From JADJLQ01 sp038251405 (lineage in GTDB: Bacteria; Bacteroidota; Bacteroidia; Chitinophagales; Saprospiraceae), in contig JBBSBH010000008.1 of NCBI GenBank assembly GCA_038251405.1, positions 62,001-126,000 on the forward strand: a stretch of DNA of 64,000 nt, read 5' to 3'. Below are positions 54,506-63,802 of the stretch, piece after piece. The notes under the pieces are model-generated. The model was not told the DNA's origin. It did no database searches and was given only the letters and a program-made list of their open reading frames with translations. Within the stretch, counting starts at the first letter, position 1, and each line of letters starts with the position of its first letter. The position numbers and the translations under genes were made by a program.

Positions 54506-56368
54506 ATGGCAGAAGTAATAGAAAAAACCACTGAACTACCTGATGTAGACAAATTGATCCAAGAGGGTGGCTTTGATGATCATTTTCATGAACATCATGA
54601 GGGTGATAAATATCAATCGGGATTCATCAGTAAATACATCTTTAGTATGGATCATAAAATCATCGCCCGTCAGTTTTTGATTACGGGAATGGTTTGGGCT
54701 GTCATTGGAGGATTAATGTCTTTGGTGTTTAGATTGCAATTAGGATTCCCGGAAGATGATTTTGCATGGCTAAAACCGATTTTGGGAAGATGGATTACCA
54801 TAAGCGATGCCGGAGCGGGAAGTATAGCTCCTGAATTTTACTATGCAATGATTACTATGCACGGAACCATCATTGTTTTCTTTGTATTGACAGCCGGTTT
54901 GAGCGGCACTTTTAGTAACCTGCTTATTCCACTCATGGTAGGGGCACGCGATATGGCTTCGCCATTTTTAAATATGTTGTCTTATTGGTTTTTCTTCTTA
55001 TCTGGAGTAGTGATGTTGTTTTCATTGTTCTTAAGCACGGGTCCTTTTGCAGGTGGTTGGACGGCATATCCGCCGCTAAGCGCCTTACCACAAGCATCTG
55101 ACGGATCAGGTACAGGAATGACGCTTTGGTTGGTCAGTCTTACATTATTTGTGGTATCAGTATTACTAGGTGGCATTAATTATGTTACAACAGTCTTGAA
55201 TCTCCGCACTAAAGGTATGAGTATGTGGAGATTACCTTTACCCATTTGGGCTTTCTTTACTACTGCTGTATTAGGAATATTGTCTTTTCCGGTTTTGGTG
55301 TCAGGTTTCCTGTTATTACTATTTGACAGAGGCATGGGTACTAGTTTTTATTTAAGCGAAATTTTTATAGGAGGTAAAGCCTTAGATTTTGCCGGTGGTA
55401 GTCCTATTTTATATCAGCATCTATTTTGGTTTTTAGGACATCCTGAAGTATATATTATAGTACTTCCTGCAATGGGTATAGTATCTGAAGTACTTTCTGT
55501 TCACAGCAGAAGACCAATATTTGGATATCGATTCATGGTATATTCAATTTTAGCTATTGGATTTTTATCGTTTATTGTTTGGGCGCACCATATGTTTATG
55601 TCAGGAGTGAATCCTTTTATATCTAATTTCTTCGTAATCTTTACATTGATCATTGCCGTGCCTTCGGCTGTAAAAGTATTTAACTGGTTGACCACGTTGT
55701 ATGGCGGTAATATCAGGCTAAATACTCCGGCTTTATTTGGGATTGGATTTGTAAGTATGTTTATTTCAGGTGGATTGACTGGAATATTTCTGGGAAATTC
55801 TGCTATTGATGTTCAGCAACACGATACTTATTTCGTAGTGGCACACTTCCATATAGTAATGGGGGTAGCCGCCATGTTGGGCATGTTTGCCGGGGTATAC
55901 CACTGGTTCCCTAAAATGTTTGGAAGATTTATGAATGAATCATTAGGAAAATTACATTTCTGGGGTACCTTAATTGGGGCATATGCGATATTCTGGCCCA
56001 TGCACTACATTGGCATGGCTGGTGTACCGAGGAGATATTATCGATTCGATACTTTTCAGGCATTTAATCATTTCGGCACCCTAAATAAGTTCATGACTAT
56101 TGCCGCCATTATTGTTTTTGCATGTCAAATGGTATTTATTATCAATTTCTTTTATTCTATTTGGAAAGGAAAAAAGGCAACAAGTAGAAACCCATATCAA
56201 TCTAATACTTTGGAATGGACTACTGAAACGATTATACCTGATCATGGAAATTGGAAGGGAAATATCCCTACTGTTCACCGTTGGGCTTATGACTACAATA
56301 AAGATGAAAGAGAATATATTCCGCAATATGTACCCATGGATGCTGATGAAAAAGATGAAGTTCATTAA
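54506..56368 (+). CDS. ctaD: Cytochrome c oxidase subunit I
   Basis: A 620-residue haem-copper oxidase catalytic subunit with twelve or more helices. Haem a and CuB ligands appear in MHGTIIVFFVLTAG, the HPEVYIIVLPAMGIVSEV region (CuB histidine and cross-linked tyrosine), WAHHMF and QQHDTYFVVAHFHIVM. This Tyr-containing HPEVY motif indicates type A1 (K- and D-pathway) or an A2 variant. It follows subunit II by 24 bases and is a member of the caa3-like complex that takes electrons from the Act complex. Confidence 0.97.
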   Translation: MAEVIEKTTELPDVDKLIQEGGFDDHFHEHHEGDKYQSGFISKYIFSMDHKIIARQFLITGMVWAVIGGLMSLVFRLQLGFPEDDFAWLKPILGRWITISDAGAGSIAPEFYYAMITMHGTIIVFFVLTAGLSGTFSNLLIPLMVGARDMASPFLNMLSYWFFFLSGVVMLFSLFLSTGPFAGGWTAYPPLSALPQASDGSGTGMTLWLVSLTLFVVSVLLGGINYVTTVLNLRTKGMSMWRLPLPIWAFFTTAVLGILSFPVLVSGFLLLLFDRGMGTSFYLSEIFIGGKALDFAGGSPILYQHLFWFLGHPEVYIIVLPAMGIVSEVLSVHSRRPIFGYRFMVYSILAIGFLSFIVWAHHMFMSGVNPFISNFFVIFTLIIAVPSAVKVFNWLTTLYGGNIRLNTPALFGIGFVSMFISGGLTGIFLGNSAIDVQQHDTYFVVAHFHIVMGVAAMLGMFAGVYHWFPKMFGRFMNESLGKLHFWGTLIGAYAIFWPMHYIGMAGVPRRYYRFDTFQAFNHFGTLNKFMTIAAIIVFACQMVFIINFFYSIWKGKKATSRNPYQSNTLEWTTETIIPDHGNWKGNIPTVHRWAYDYNKDEREYIPQYVPMDADEKDEVH

Positions 56369-56380
56369 AACCTGGATAGA

Positions 56381-57301
56381 GTGAATAATTTATCAGAAAA
56401 TACTACCAAGACTAAAACACTTTCCCTGGGAATTCAATTTTTAGTGTCCAAAATTGATGACCTCAAGCAATTGGTAAAGTTTCGGTTGACTTTATTTGTA
56501 GTAATTAGCTCTATTGTGGGCTATTTAATGGCACTAACGGGAACTTTAGAACTCATGCAATTATTCTACCTGGCTTGCGGAGGATTTCTAATTACTGGTG
56601 CTGCCAATACATTAAACCAGATTTTAGAAAAAGACTACGATGCCTTAATGCAACGTACTGCTTCAAGACCGCTTCCAACAGGTAGAATGGAAATCACTGA
56701 AGCTATCATTTGGGCCGGATTAATGGCTGTGATTGGTATTTTATTTCTTGCATTATTTAATTTATTTACGGCGATTTTGGGAGCTACTTCTTTAATAATC
56801 TATGCCTTTATTTATACTCCTTTAAAGAGAATTACCCCACTTTCTGTAGCCATAGGAGCTATTCCTGGCGCATTACCTTCTGTGATTGGTTGTATTGCCT
56901 TGGAAGGAAAACTTACTTTATTGTCAATTACCTTATTTGGTATTCAGTTTTTTTGGCAATTTCCTCATTTCTGGTCTATTGGATGGTTAGGATTTGATGA
57001 ATACAAAAAGGCCGGATTCAATATTATGCCATTGCCCTCTCATGAACGAGATCGCAGCATAGGCATGTATAGCATGATATATGCTTTATTCTTAATTCCA
57101 ATCAGTCTATTATTTGTATTGAATCCCAGTGTAAGTAATGGGGCTATTGGATTATTATGTATAGCGGCATTTGCCTTTGCATATGCTGCCTGGGAATTGT
57201 TTAAGTACAATGATATGGCTCATGCCAGAAAATTATTGTTTGCTTCGTTAATGTATTTACCATTTATTCAAATAACACTTTTAATTGACAAATGGCTTTA
57301 G
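56381..57301 (+). CDS. ctaB: Protohaem IX farnesyltransferase (haem O synthase)
   Basis: A 306-residue UbiA-family prenyltransferase, starting at GTG, that converts haem B to haem O for the oxidase. The allylic-diphosphate aspartates are in NTLNQILEKDYDALMQRT with the SRPLP region, and the second motif FGIQFFWQFPHFWSIGWLGFDEYKKAG is intact. It has about eight membrane helices. It overlaps the next subunit III gene by ten bases, which ties haem supply to oxidase assembly. Confidence 0.95.
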   Translation: MNNLSENTTKTKTLSLGIQFLVSKIDDLKQLVKFRLTLFVVISSIVGYLMALTGTLELMQLFYLACGGFLITGAANTLNQILEKDYDALMQRTASRPLPTGRMEITEAIIWAGLMAVIGILFLALFNLFTAILGATSLIIYAFIYTPLKRITPLSVAIGAIPGALPSVIGCIALEGKLTLLSITLFGIQFFWQFPHFWSIGWLGFDEYKKAGFNIMPLPSHERDRSIGMYSMIYALFLIPISLLFVLNPSVSNGAIGLLCIAAFAFAYAAWELFKYNDMAHARKLLFASLMYLPFIQITLLIDKWL

Positions 57302-57870
57302 CTCAAATGAAACAGGCATATAGGTTTGGAATGCATCCTCAGAAGTTTGCCCTTTGGGCGGCCTTGGGAAGTATAACCATGATGTTTGCTTCACTTACCA
57401 GTGCTTATGTGGTTAGGAGGGGTGCTGGTAATTGGTTAGAATATCAAATACCCAATGTATTTTTTGCAAGCACTATTGTACTCTTAATTTCAAGTGTCTT
57501 ATTGCAAAGATCATATCAATCTTTTAAAGCTGGAAAAGAGCAACAGTATAAGCTCTTGCTTGCAGCTACTTTTGTCTTAGGAATTTTGTTTATCTCTCTA
57601 CAATATATTGGCTGGACACAATTATATAAATATGGAGTAGAAATATCAGGCAATCCATCAGGATCTTTCTTTTATGTGATTTCAGGGCTACATGTCGCCC
57701 ACGTGGTAGGTGGCCTGGCAGCATTAACTGTGGCGTTGATTCATGCATATTCTCTGAATTTTTCTGTCACTGAAAAGAGAAGGCATCGATTTGAATTAGT
57801 ATGTCAATACTGGCATTTTGTAGATATACTTTGGATTTATCTATTATCATTTATGATTTTACAACAATAA
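57292..57870 (+). CDS. ctaE: Cytochrome c oxidase subunit III (short form)
   Basis: A 192-residue subunit III with five predicted helices: MMFASLTSAYVVRRGAG begins the conserved core, and SGLHVAHVVGGLAALTV and YWHFVDILWIYLLSF are the standard family motifs. This shorter five-helix form is usual for caa3-type oxidases. It starts ten bases before the ctaB stop and is followed by a second subunit III gene. Confidence 0.92.
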   Translation: MALAQMKQAYRFGMHPQKFALWAALGSITMMFASLTSAYVVRRGAGNWLEYQIPNVFFASTIVLLISSVLLQRSYQSFKAGKEQQYKLLLAATFVLGILFISLQYIGWTQLYKYGVEISGNPSGSFFYVISGLHVAHVVGGLAALTVALIHAYSLNFSVTEKRRHRFELVCQYWHFVDILWIYLLSFMILQQ

Positions 57871-57886
57871 TATTAAAAGGAAATAC

Positions 57887-58756
57887 ATGTCAACTGAAAC
57901 AATGTCCCACGATACGCATGCAGATCACTCCTCAGACGCTAATTTATGGGGTGGCGGAAAAGAGCCATTCAAAGCGAGTTATGGCAAGCTGATGATGTGG
58001 TATTTTTTAATTTCCGATGCATTTACTTTTTCAGGCTTTTTGATTGCCTATGGCGCATTGCGATTTAGTATGCCCACCTGGCCATTGCCTGATCATGTGT
58101 TTGAAAGTATTCCATTTTATACAGGTAAAGCCCCTTTGATTTTTGTAACGTTTATGACATTTGTACTGATTATCAGCTCAGTGACCATGGTAAGAGCAGT
58201 GCAGGAAGGCCATCGTGAAAACAAAAATGGAGTGGTATTTTGGATGATATTGACTATAGTAGGAGGCTTGACTTTTTTGGGATGCCAGGCTTGGGAATGG
58301 ACTACTTTATTAGCTAAAGAAAATGTGAGATTGACCAAAAACCCATTTAGCAGACATATGGATGCCGGAGTCTACCTGAATGATGATGGAACTGTTGCCA
58401 TGGAAGATGGAAAAGAAGCTACTTTTAAAATGGGGGAATCCTATCTCATTCATAAGCACGGTGAGGAATGGGGCTTGAAAAAATATAGAGTTACCGAGGG
58501 GCCTGAAGCTGGAACAGTAAAACAAATGTCTTTTGGACCAAAAGCGTTTGGAGCCTTATTCTTTTTTATTACTGGCTTTCATGGATTTCACGTGTTTTCA
58601 GGCGTCCTTTTCCTCGCCATTATAGCAATTAATGCTGCCAGTGGGCTATATGCCAAGAGAAAGAATGGATATGAAATGGTAGAGAAAATTGGGCTATACT
58701 GGCATTTTGTAGATTTGGTATGGGTGTTTGTGTTCCTGGTATTTTATTTATTATAA
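57887..58756 (+). CDS. Cytochrome c oxidase subunit III, second copy with an inserted extramembrane segment
   Basis: A 289-residue subunit III homologue. Helices flank an insertion of roughly 70 residues (about 150-215) that contains VYLNDDGTVAMEDGKEATF and HKHGEEWGLKKYRVTEGPEAG, between helices that align with the first copy. The C-terminal TGFHGFHVFSGVLFLAI and LYWHFVDLVWVFVFLVFYLL keep the family motifs. Two tandem subunit III genes are common in Bacteroidota caa3-type operons, but the insert is unusual in size; it would lie in the periplasm or cytoplasm next to the complex. Confidence 0.9.
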   Translation: MSTETMSHDTHADHSSDANLWGGGKEPFKASYGKLMMWYFLISDAFTFSGFLIAYGALRFSMPTWPLPDHVFESIPFYTGKAPLIFVTFMTFVLIISSVTMVRAVQEGHRENKNGVVFWMILTIVGGLTFLGCQAWEWTTLLAKENVRLTKNPFSRHMDAGVYLNDDGTVAMEDGKEATFKMGESYLIHKHGEEWGLKKYRVTEGPEAGTVKQMSFGPKAFGALFFFITGFHGFHVFSGVLFLAIIAINAASGLYAKRKNGYEMVEKIGLYWHFVDLVWVFVFLVFYLL

Positions 58757-58802
58757 GAAAATAGGTTAACCTAATTAGTCATTAAAAGAAAAACAATAAT
58801 AT

Positions 58803-59225
58803 ATGTCAAGCTTGAGTTACGAAGAAAGTAAGAAAGTAGTCTTTAAAGGCCTTCGATTACTTGCCATTATTACTTTATTGGAGGTATTCATCGCATTGAT
58901 TGGTAATGGTCACGTTATCAGTGGGTTTCATCTGCCGAAAATCATTATGTATCCTATGATGATCTGCTTAAGTTTGTACAAAGCATATTTCATCATCTAT
59001 GAATTTATGCACATGCGTTATGAAGTGAAGGGACTTGCCATGGCAGTTTTACTTCCTATGACATTATTGATTTGGGCCATGATTGCATTTTTTAGTGAAG
59101 GCAATAAATGGTTTAATTATCGGGATTATGTAAAAAGTAAAAATAAAATAGAGGTAAGCACCTCTATTAAACCTCAGGGTGAGATGAAAACAGAGAAAAA
59201 ATTTGAACAGGAGGATGTTCATTAA
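58803..59225 (+). CDS. ctaF: Cytochrome c oxidase subunit IV (caa3-type)
   Basis: A 140-residue membrane protein with three helices: LLAIITLLEVFIALIGNGHV, IIMYPMMICLSLYKAYFIIY and MAVLLPMTLLIWAMIAFFSEG. It has the short subunit IV arrangement of caa3-type oxidases. The C-terminal soluble tail is about 40 residues. It follows the second subunit III gene by 46 bases. Confidence 0.9.
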   Translation: MSSLSYEESKKVVFKGLRLLAIITLLEVFIALIGNGHVISGFHLPKIIMYPMMICLSLYKAYFIIYEFMHMRYEVKGLAMAVLLPMTLLIWAMIAFFSEGNKWFNYRDYVKSKNKIEVSTSIKPQGEMKTEKKFEQEDVH

Positions 59226-59240
59226 AACCCCACATGTTCA

Positions 59241-59732
59241 TTGAGAAAGATCAAGTTGCCTTTTATATTAAGCCTTTTTATACTTCTGGCACTTCCAGTT
59301 ATTTCTTTATATTATTCCTTTCAGGGTGCTAAACTGAGGAAGCAATCATTGCAGGAATTAACAGTAAAATCCATCTTGCCATCATCTATAAGTACTCAAT
59401 TAACCTCCAATTTTCGGTATAGATTATTACAAACTAATTGTTCAGACACTGCTGATCTCCATGCTTTGATTAATCAGTTTATAAATGAAAAAATAGAATT
59501 TGTTTTTGTAAATAATCAGAAATTCAATAATTCGTTCTCTCCTTCTTTAATGAATAAATGGAATGCCTCAGGATCGCTTATTTCGATCTCTGATTCTACC
59601 TTTAATTTGCCTGATTGCAGAATACTTTTGGCTGATTCAAGTCATCAGGTTCTAAATACATACGATTTTAATAATTCTAATGAAAGAACTAAGTTGGTGG
59701 AGAATTTAGCATTCCTAATCACTAAAAAATAG
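59241..59732 (+). CDS. Membrane-anchored protein, possibly an SCO/thioredoxin-like relic without active cysteines
   Basis: A 163-residue protein starting at TTG (no ATG in frame nearby). One N-terminal membrane helix (LPFILSLFILLALPVISLYY) is followed by a 130-residue outside domain. It occupies the position where an SCO copper-chaperone gene normally stands in this kind of operon, and its last 50 residues (CRILLADSSHQVLNTYDFNN) resemble the SCO C-terminal beta-strand and helix. It lacks the CxxxC copper site: only C67 and C126 are near, in NCSDT and LPDCR. Homology is an inference; it may be a structural assembly factor. Confidence 0.5.
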   Translation: MRKIKLPFILSLFILLALPVISLYYSFQGAKLRKQSLQELTVKSILPSSISTQLTSNFRYRLLQTNCSDTADLHALINQFINEKIEFVFVNNQKFNNSFSPSLMNKWNASGSLISISDSTFNLPDCRILLADSSHQVLNTYDFNNSNERTKLVENLAFLITKK

Positions 59733-59752
59733 TATCCTTTGAATTCTCATTC

Positions 59753-61687
59753 ATGGATAAACTAAAGGCATATTCGCAAATTTTATATCCCCTATTTCTC
59801 AGATTAGGCTTGGTATATTTTTTTTATAGCCTTACCAGAATTGTATTTTACTTATTGAATAAGAACACGTTAGGTGCAGTGGATATGCATGAGTGGCCTA
59901 AACTTCTTTGGGGTGGCTTGGTATTTGACACCTCAGCCATTGCTTATACCAATGCGCTTTGTATACTGGCATGGGTATTACCTGTCAGACCTTTACTAAC
60001 CAATAAAACATATCAGTCTATCTGGAGTGGATTTTTCCTTCTTGTGAATATTAGTTGCTTGATATTGAATATGATAGACTTTGCCTACTACGAGTTTAAT
60101 CTCAAAAGAATGACTGCAGATTTTAGTCATTGGGTAGGGGAGTCCAATACGCTCAAAATAATTACCAATTTTTTATTTACGCATTGGTTTTTTACTATCA
60201 TTTGTATTTTATTTTTAGCTGCCTTTGTTTATCTGTTTACAAAAATTAAGAAACCAGATTATTCTTCAGTGAAAGGGTTTTCATTTTATGCTTTTCATAT
60301 TACTTTGCTAGGTATACTTTCTGGTTTGTTAATAGGGGGCATGCGAGGCGGTTTTTTACATTCTACGAGGCCAATTACTATTAGCAATGCCGGGCAATAT
60401 GTTTCTAATGCAAGCCACATGCCGATTGTTCTGAATACACCGTTTAGCCTGATTCGAACGATTGATAAGAAAGTCTTTAAAGAGGAAAATTACTTTTCTG
60501 ATGACAGGGCAAAATCCATTTTCAACCCTGAAGTTTCGATGTCTGATTCTCCGGATTCAGCTCAATATAAAAATATTGTCATCATATTATTGGAGAGCTT
60601 TTCAAGAGAACATTCGGCCTATCTCAATCCGGATCTTTACAAACCAGGAGAAGGTTACACACCATTTATGGATAGCCTCATGCAAGAGGGTATGGTATGT
60701 ACAAATGCTTTTGCCAATGGAAGAAAGTCTATAGATGCAATGCCCTCTGTGTTAGCTTCGTTGCCCTCCCTGGAAGTGCCTTATGTACTGTCTCACAATA
60801 GCTTAGATAAGATCAACTCGATAGCTTCCTTGCTTAAACCCAACGGTTATTATTCAGCTTTTTTTCATGGAGCACCCAATGGCTCTATGGGATTTCAGGC
60901 ATTTAGTAAAATTGCCGGATTTGATGCTTACTATGGCAAAGATGAGTTTAATGATGATCAATACTATGATGGTATCTGGGGTATCTGGGATGAAGAATTC
61001 TTTCAATATTTCGGAAAAACAATGACCAGCTTTAAGCAACCCTTTATAGGAGTTTGTTTTTCAGTTTCATCTCATCACCCATTTGAAGTTCCTGCTAGAT
61101 ATAAAGGGAGATTTAAAAAAGGGCCATTACAGGTACATGAATGTGTGGGTTATACCGATTATTCTATTCGTCGATTTTTTGAATATGCGTCCACTCAATC
61201 ATGGTATTCTAATACATTATTTGTAATTACAGCCGATCATAGCACGGTGGCCTGGTCCGATAAGTACAATACTTCTACAGGGGCTTTTGCAATTCCTATT
61301 ATTTATTTTGATCCAGGCTCCCAGCTTAAAGGTAAATATGAGCCTGTCACTCAGCAAATAGATATCATGCCAAGCATTATAGATTATCTGCATCTTGACA
61401 AGCCTTTTGTAGCTTTTGGTAAAAGTATATTCGATCCTGGTTCGACTCGATTTGCTTATAATTTTATTAATGAACATTACCAGATGATAGATGCGAATCA
61501 ATATCTTTCTTATTTCGATGGAAATAAAGTTACTCATATATATGATCTCCAAAAAGGCTGGAACAATAATGTAAATCTGCTTGGAACTGATGTAGCAAGA
61601 GACAGCAGTACACTTTGGTTTCATCAGGCTTTTATTCAGCAATACAATCATAGAATACTTCAAGATCAGTTAACCATAACTAAATAA
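59753..61687 (+). CDS. LTA-synthase-family (sulfatase-fold) phosphoglycerol transferase-like protein
   Basis: A 644-residue membrane enzyme. Five hydrophobic helices occupy about residues 1-200; the sulfatase-fold domain covers 270-630. Key blocks: the metal-binding ILLESFSREHSA, the nucleophile region NGRKSIDAMPSVLASLP, where a serine takes the place of the threonine seen in Gram-positive LtaS, FFHGAPNGSMGFQAFSKIAG, and FVITADHST near the end. Gram-negative relatives transfer phosphoglycerol or phosphoethanolamine to envelope glycans or lipids. Its place within the oxidase operon is unexpected, and a role in respiration is unproven. Confidence 0.88.
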   Translation: MDKLKAYSQILYPLFLRLGLVYFFYSLTRIVFYLLNKNTLGAVDMHEWPKLLWGGLVFDTSAIAYTNALCILAWVLPVRPLLTNKTYQSIWSGFFLLVNISCLILNMIDFAYYEFNLKRMTADFSHWVGESNTLKIITNFLFTHWFFTIICILFLAAFVYLFTKIKKPDYSSVKGFSFYAFHITLLGILSGLLIGGMRGGFLHSTRPITISNAGQYVSNASHMPIVLNTPFSLIRTIDKKVFKEENYFSDDRAKSIFNPEVSMSDSPDSAQYKNIVIILLESFSREHSAYLNPDLYKPGEGYTPFMDSLMQEGMVCTNAFANGRKSIDAMPSVLASLPSLEVPYVLSHNSLDKINSIASLLKPNGYYSAFFHGAPNGSMGFQAFSKIAGFDAYYGKDEFNDDQYYDGIWGIWDEEFFQYFGKTMTSFKQPFIGVCFSVSSHHPFEVPARYKGRFKKGPLQVHECVGYTDYSIRRFFEYASTQSWYSNTLFVITADHSTVAWSDKYNTSTGAFAIPIIYFDPGSQLKGKYEPVTQQIDIMPSIIDYLHLDKPFVAFGKSIFDPGSTRFAYNFINEHYQMIDANQYLSYFDGNKVTHIYDLQKGWNNNVNLLGTDVARDSSTLWFHQAFIQQYNHRILQDQLTITK

Positions 61688-61689
61688 TT

Positions 61690-62238
61690 ATGACTTTAAA
61701 TAATATACCAGCACTGAACGAATCTTTATACAAGAGACTTCGACCCATTGCATTGGTTTTTTCCATTATTGTCATTTTAATGGTGGCCTCTCTCAGAAGC
61801 ATCCATTGGGAGACTAATATAAGTTTTATATGGCTGGCTGGTTTTCATTCTACAGTAAATGCGATCACGGCAATAGGATTGATACTGGCATACTACTTTA
61901 TCAAAATAAAAAAGGATATCAAAAGACATAAGCAATTAATGATTTTAAATATTATTTTATCCGGGGTTTTCTTACTTTCTTATGTAGTATATCATATAAC
62001 CACTCCGGAAACAAAGTATTGCTTTGAAGGCAATATTCGGTATCTCTACTTCGTATTGCTCGCCACTCATATTATATTGGCTGCCATCATTATGCCGGTG
62101 GTTATTTTTACATTTTTAAGAGCATATACTGGTTTTATTCCTCTTCATAAGAAAATGGCGAGGTGGGCATTTCCTGTATGGTTATATGTGGCTATCACGG
62201 GACCTATTTTGTATTTAATGTTGAGACCATGTATGTGA
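61690..62238 (+). CDS. ctaM: DUF420 protein (CtaM-like oxidase assembly factor)
   Basis: A 182-residue membrane protein with four or five helices, starting MTLNNIPALNESLYKRLRPI. Histidine residues within helices (SIHWETNISFIWLAGFHSTVNAI, ATHIILAAIIMPVV and FLRAYTGFIPLHKK) fit the DUF420 family, some members of which (CtaM) are needed for haem a3-type oxidase function. It starts two bases after the LTA-synthase-like gene and ends the operon. Confidence 0.85.
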   Translation: MTLNNIPALNESLYKRLRPIALVFSIIVILMVASLRSIHWETNISFIWLAGFHSTVNAITAIGLILAYYFIKIKKDIKRHKQLMILNIILSGVFLLSYVVYHITTPETKYCFEGNIRYLYFVLLATHIILAAIIMPVVIFTFLRAYTGFIPLHKKMARWAFPVWLYVAITGPILYLMLRPCM

Positions 62239-62335
62239 TTTACTTTGGGATACATGTAGCAAGTTATTTTCTAAGTTAATCGTGGCAAGACATAAAATAT
62301 AGCCACTCGTTAAACATTTGTTATACTGTAACGCA

Positions 62336-62809
62336 CTATGGTTTGTCTCTTCCAACAAATCTAGACTTGCCCAATAGAAAGTCAACTGCTCTTGTGACAT
62401 TTTTATCAATACTTTCCTCAGTTTTAAGGCCAGCGATATATCGGTAGATTTCATGCTGTGATGAAGGTCGAAGGTTGTCAAATATTTGTTTTGCTTCCTG
62501 ATGTACTTCTAATGCTTTTATAAATTTGGGATGCTTAAATACTACTCTCTCTTTTGGATCATATTCTACAGTAACTCTTATTGTTTCTCCTATTCGTTTT
62601 GTGGAATTTTTTAATATCTTCTGATTGATGTAAAGTCTCCATATGCCTGCGTATTTCACTAATGTTTGGATAAATGGTTTATCATTAACTGTACCTTTTA
62701 CCCGGATAGATCCTTTATCTTTACCTGCCTGCTTGAATAGTTCGGTTAAGACTTTATCTGGTAATCTAATGAATGGATTTACACCTATGATCTCTAATTT
62801 AGCCCTCAT
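62336..62809 (-). CDS. DUF1905/YdeI-like protein (OmdA-like)
   Basis: A 157-residue protein. Residues 1-90 form the DUF1905 beta-barrel-like domain (NPFIRLPDKVLTELFKQAG, VKGTVNDKPFIQTLVKYAG, YINQKILKNSTKRIGET). The C-terminal 60 residues (LEVHQEAKQIFDNLRPSSQ, then YRYIAGLKTEESIDKNVTRA) match the YdeI/OmpD-associated family, in which the name refers to bacteriocin protection in Salmonella. No molecular function is established. It is a separate gene, convergent with the oxidase operon. Confidence 0.78.
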   Translation of the reverse strand: MRAKLEIIGVNPFIRLPDKVLTELFKQAGKDKGSIRVKGTVNDKPFIQTLVKYAGIWRLYINQKILKNSTKRIGETIRVTVEYDPKERVVFKHPKFIKALEVHQEAKQIFDNLRPSSQHEIYRYIAGLKTEESIDKNVTRAVDFLLGKSRFVGRDKP

Positions 62810-62848
62810 TATTTGCCATCCTTATTCATTTCTTAAAATTAAGTCATC

Positions 62849-63685
62849 TCATGCTATTACCGAGACCATTTTTAAAGCCTGTATTGCCAAATTATTATCA
62901 CCCTTGATTTCTATTTTATCCATCACCGCATCGGGAGTCCAGCTTTTGGAGAAAAGTTTCCAGGCAGTAGTTGGGTCAATGATTACCTGGGAATCAAAAT
63001 CAAGATTATTTCCTTTTTTTAATTTCCAACCTGAGGCTGAATTTATGATGTTCCATTGGCCGCCAATCTCTGTAGATATTTTTATTGAAACTACTGTTCC
63101 ATTTTCTGCTGACACATGTTGGAAAGCATGAGGTAATGCATGCATAAATGTATCCATAAAAGGATAATACAATTCCTTGGTCATGATTCCTGGCTTGCCG
63201 ACAGCGTCTCTGATTTGTTGTTGATGTAGAAATTTTTCAGTGTATTCACGGGCGATATGAAACCAATTTGGTGAATTTTCTTGGCCTGCCCACGCCACTG
63301 AAAATAGTGCATTTGCAAAAGGATCAAGTGTCAGTAAATGATCCAGATACTCTTTACCGGATAGCTCTAAAAGCGTAATCAGGACTCTGGGGCTAAGTCT
63401 TTTAGTTGCATTTGTCCAGGACAAATTTAATTGATTTAGAAATGTGACGAGGTCATGGAAAGAACGATTGTCTATAGGTTTTACAGAAAAATAGCCATCT
63501 CTTGAAGTAGATAATGCTCTCAAATTTCCATCAAGTAAGTGGGCAGCGACATCCTTTACGGTCCATAGCTTGGCTACTGTCGGCAGGTTCCATTCTGCAT
63601 GAGTCAATGAGCACAAAAGACGAATGAGCTTTTTGTCTATGATTGGAATTAAATGAAGGGCTTTTATTTTAATTTCTGTGGTCAT
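62849..63685 (-). CDS. DinB/MDMPI-like helical-bundle protein
   Basis: A 278-residue protein whose N-terminal 200 residues form a DinB-like four-helix bundle: LTHAEWNLPTVAKLWTVKDV and AAHLLDGNLRAL carry the first metal histidine, and the third is in FHIAREYTEKFLHQQQIRDAVG. The C-terminal domain (from about 205) has a beta-rich SCP-2-like region with GWKLKKGNNLDFDSQVIIDP. This two-domain layout is that of mycothiol-dependent maleylpyruvate-isomerase-like proteins. Bacteroidota lack mycothiol, so a bacillithiol or unknown thiol is more likely. It is 39 bases upstream of the YdeI-like gene. Confidence 0.75.
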   Translation of the reverse strand: MTTEIKIKALHLIPIIDKKLIRLLCSLTHAEWNLPTVAKLWTVKDVAAHLLDGNLRALSTSRDGYFSVKPIDNRSFHDLVTFLNQLNLSWTNATKRLSPRVLITLLELSGKEYLDHLLTLDPFANALFSVAWAGQENSPNWFHIAREYTEKFLHQQQIRDAVGKPGIMTKELYYPFMDTFMHALPHAFQHVSAENGTVVSIKISTEIGGQWNIINSASGWKLKKGNNLDFDSQVIIDPTTAWKLFSKSWTPDAVMDKIEIKGDNNLAIQALKMVSVIA

Positions 63686-63802
63686 TTTTGCTTCGAAAAT
63701 CTTCTCTGAAACTATATAAATTTAAACGGCTTATAATGTAGATTTATGTTAAAGTGACGCTCATTTCCTAGCTTCCACTATATTGTAGTTCTACGTTAAA
63801 AA

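Noticed and set aside
62279..62320. Hairpin GTGGC/GCCAC after ctaM as a terminator
   Set aside because: Only five pairs, a 14-base loop and no T-run, so it is too weak to call.
62215..62481. 88-residue minus-strand frame overlapping the ends of ctaM and the YdeI-like gene
   Set aside because: It overlaps two supported genes and has no recognisable domain.
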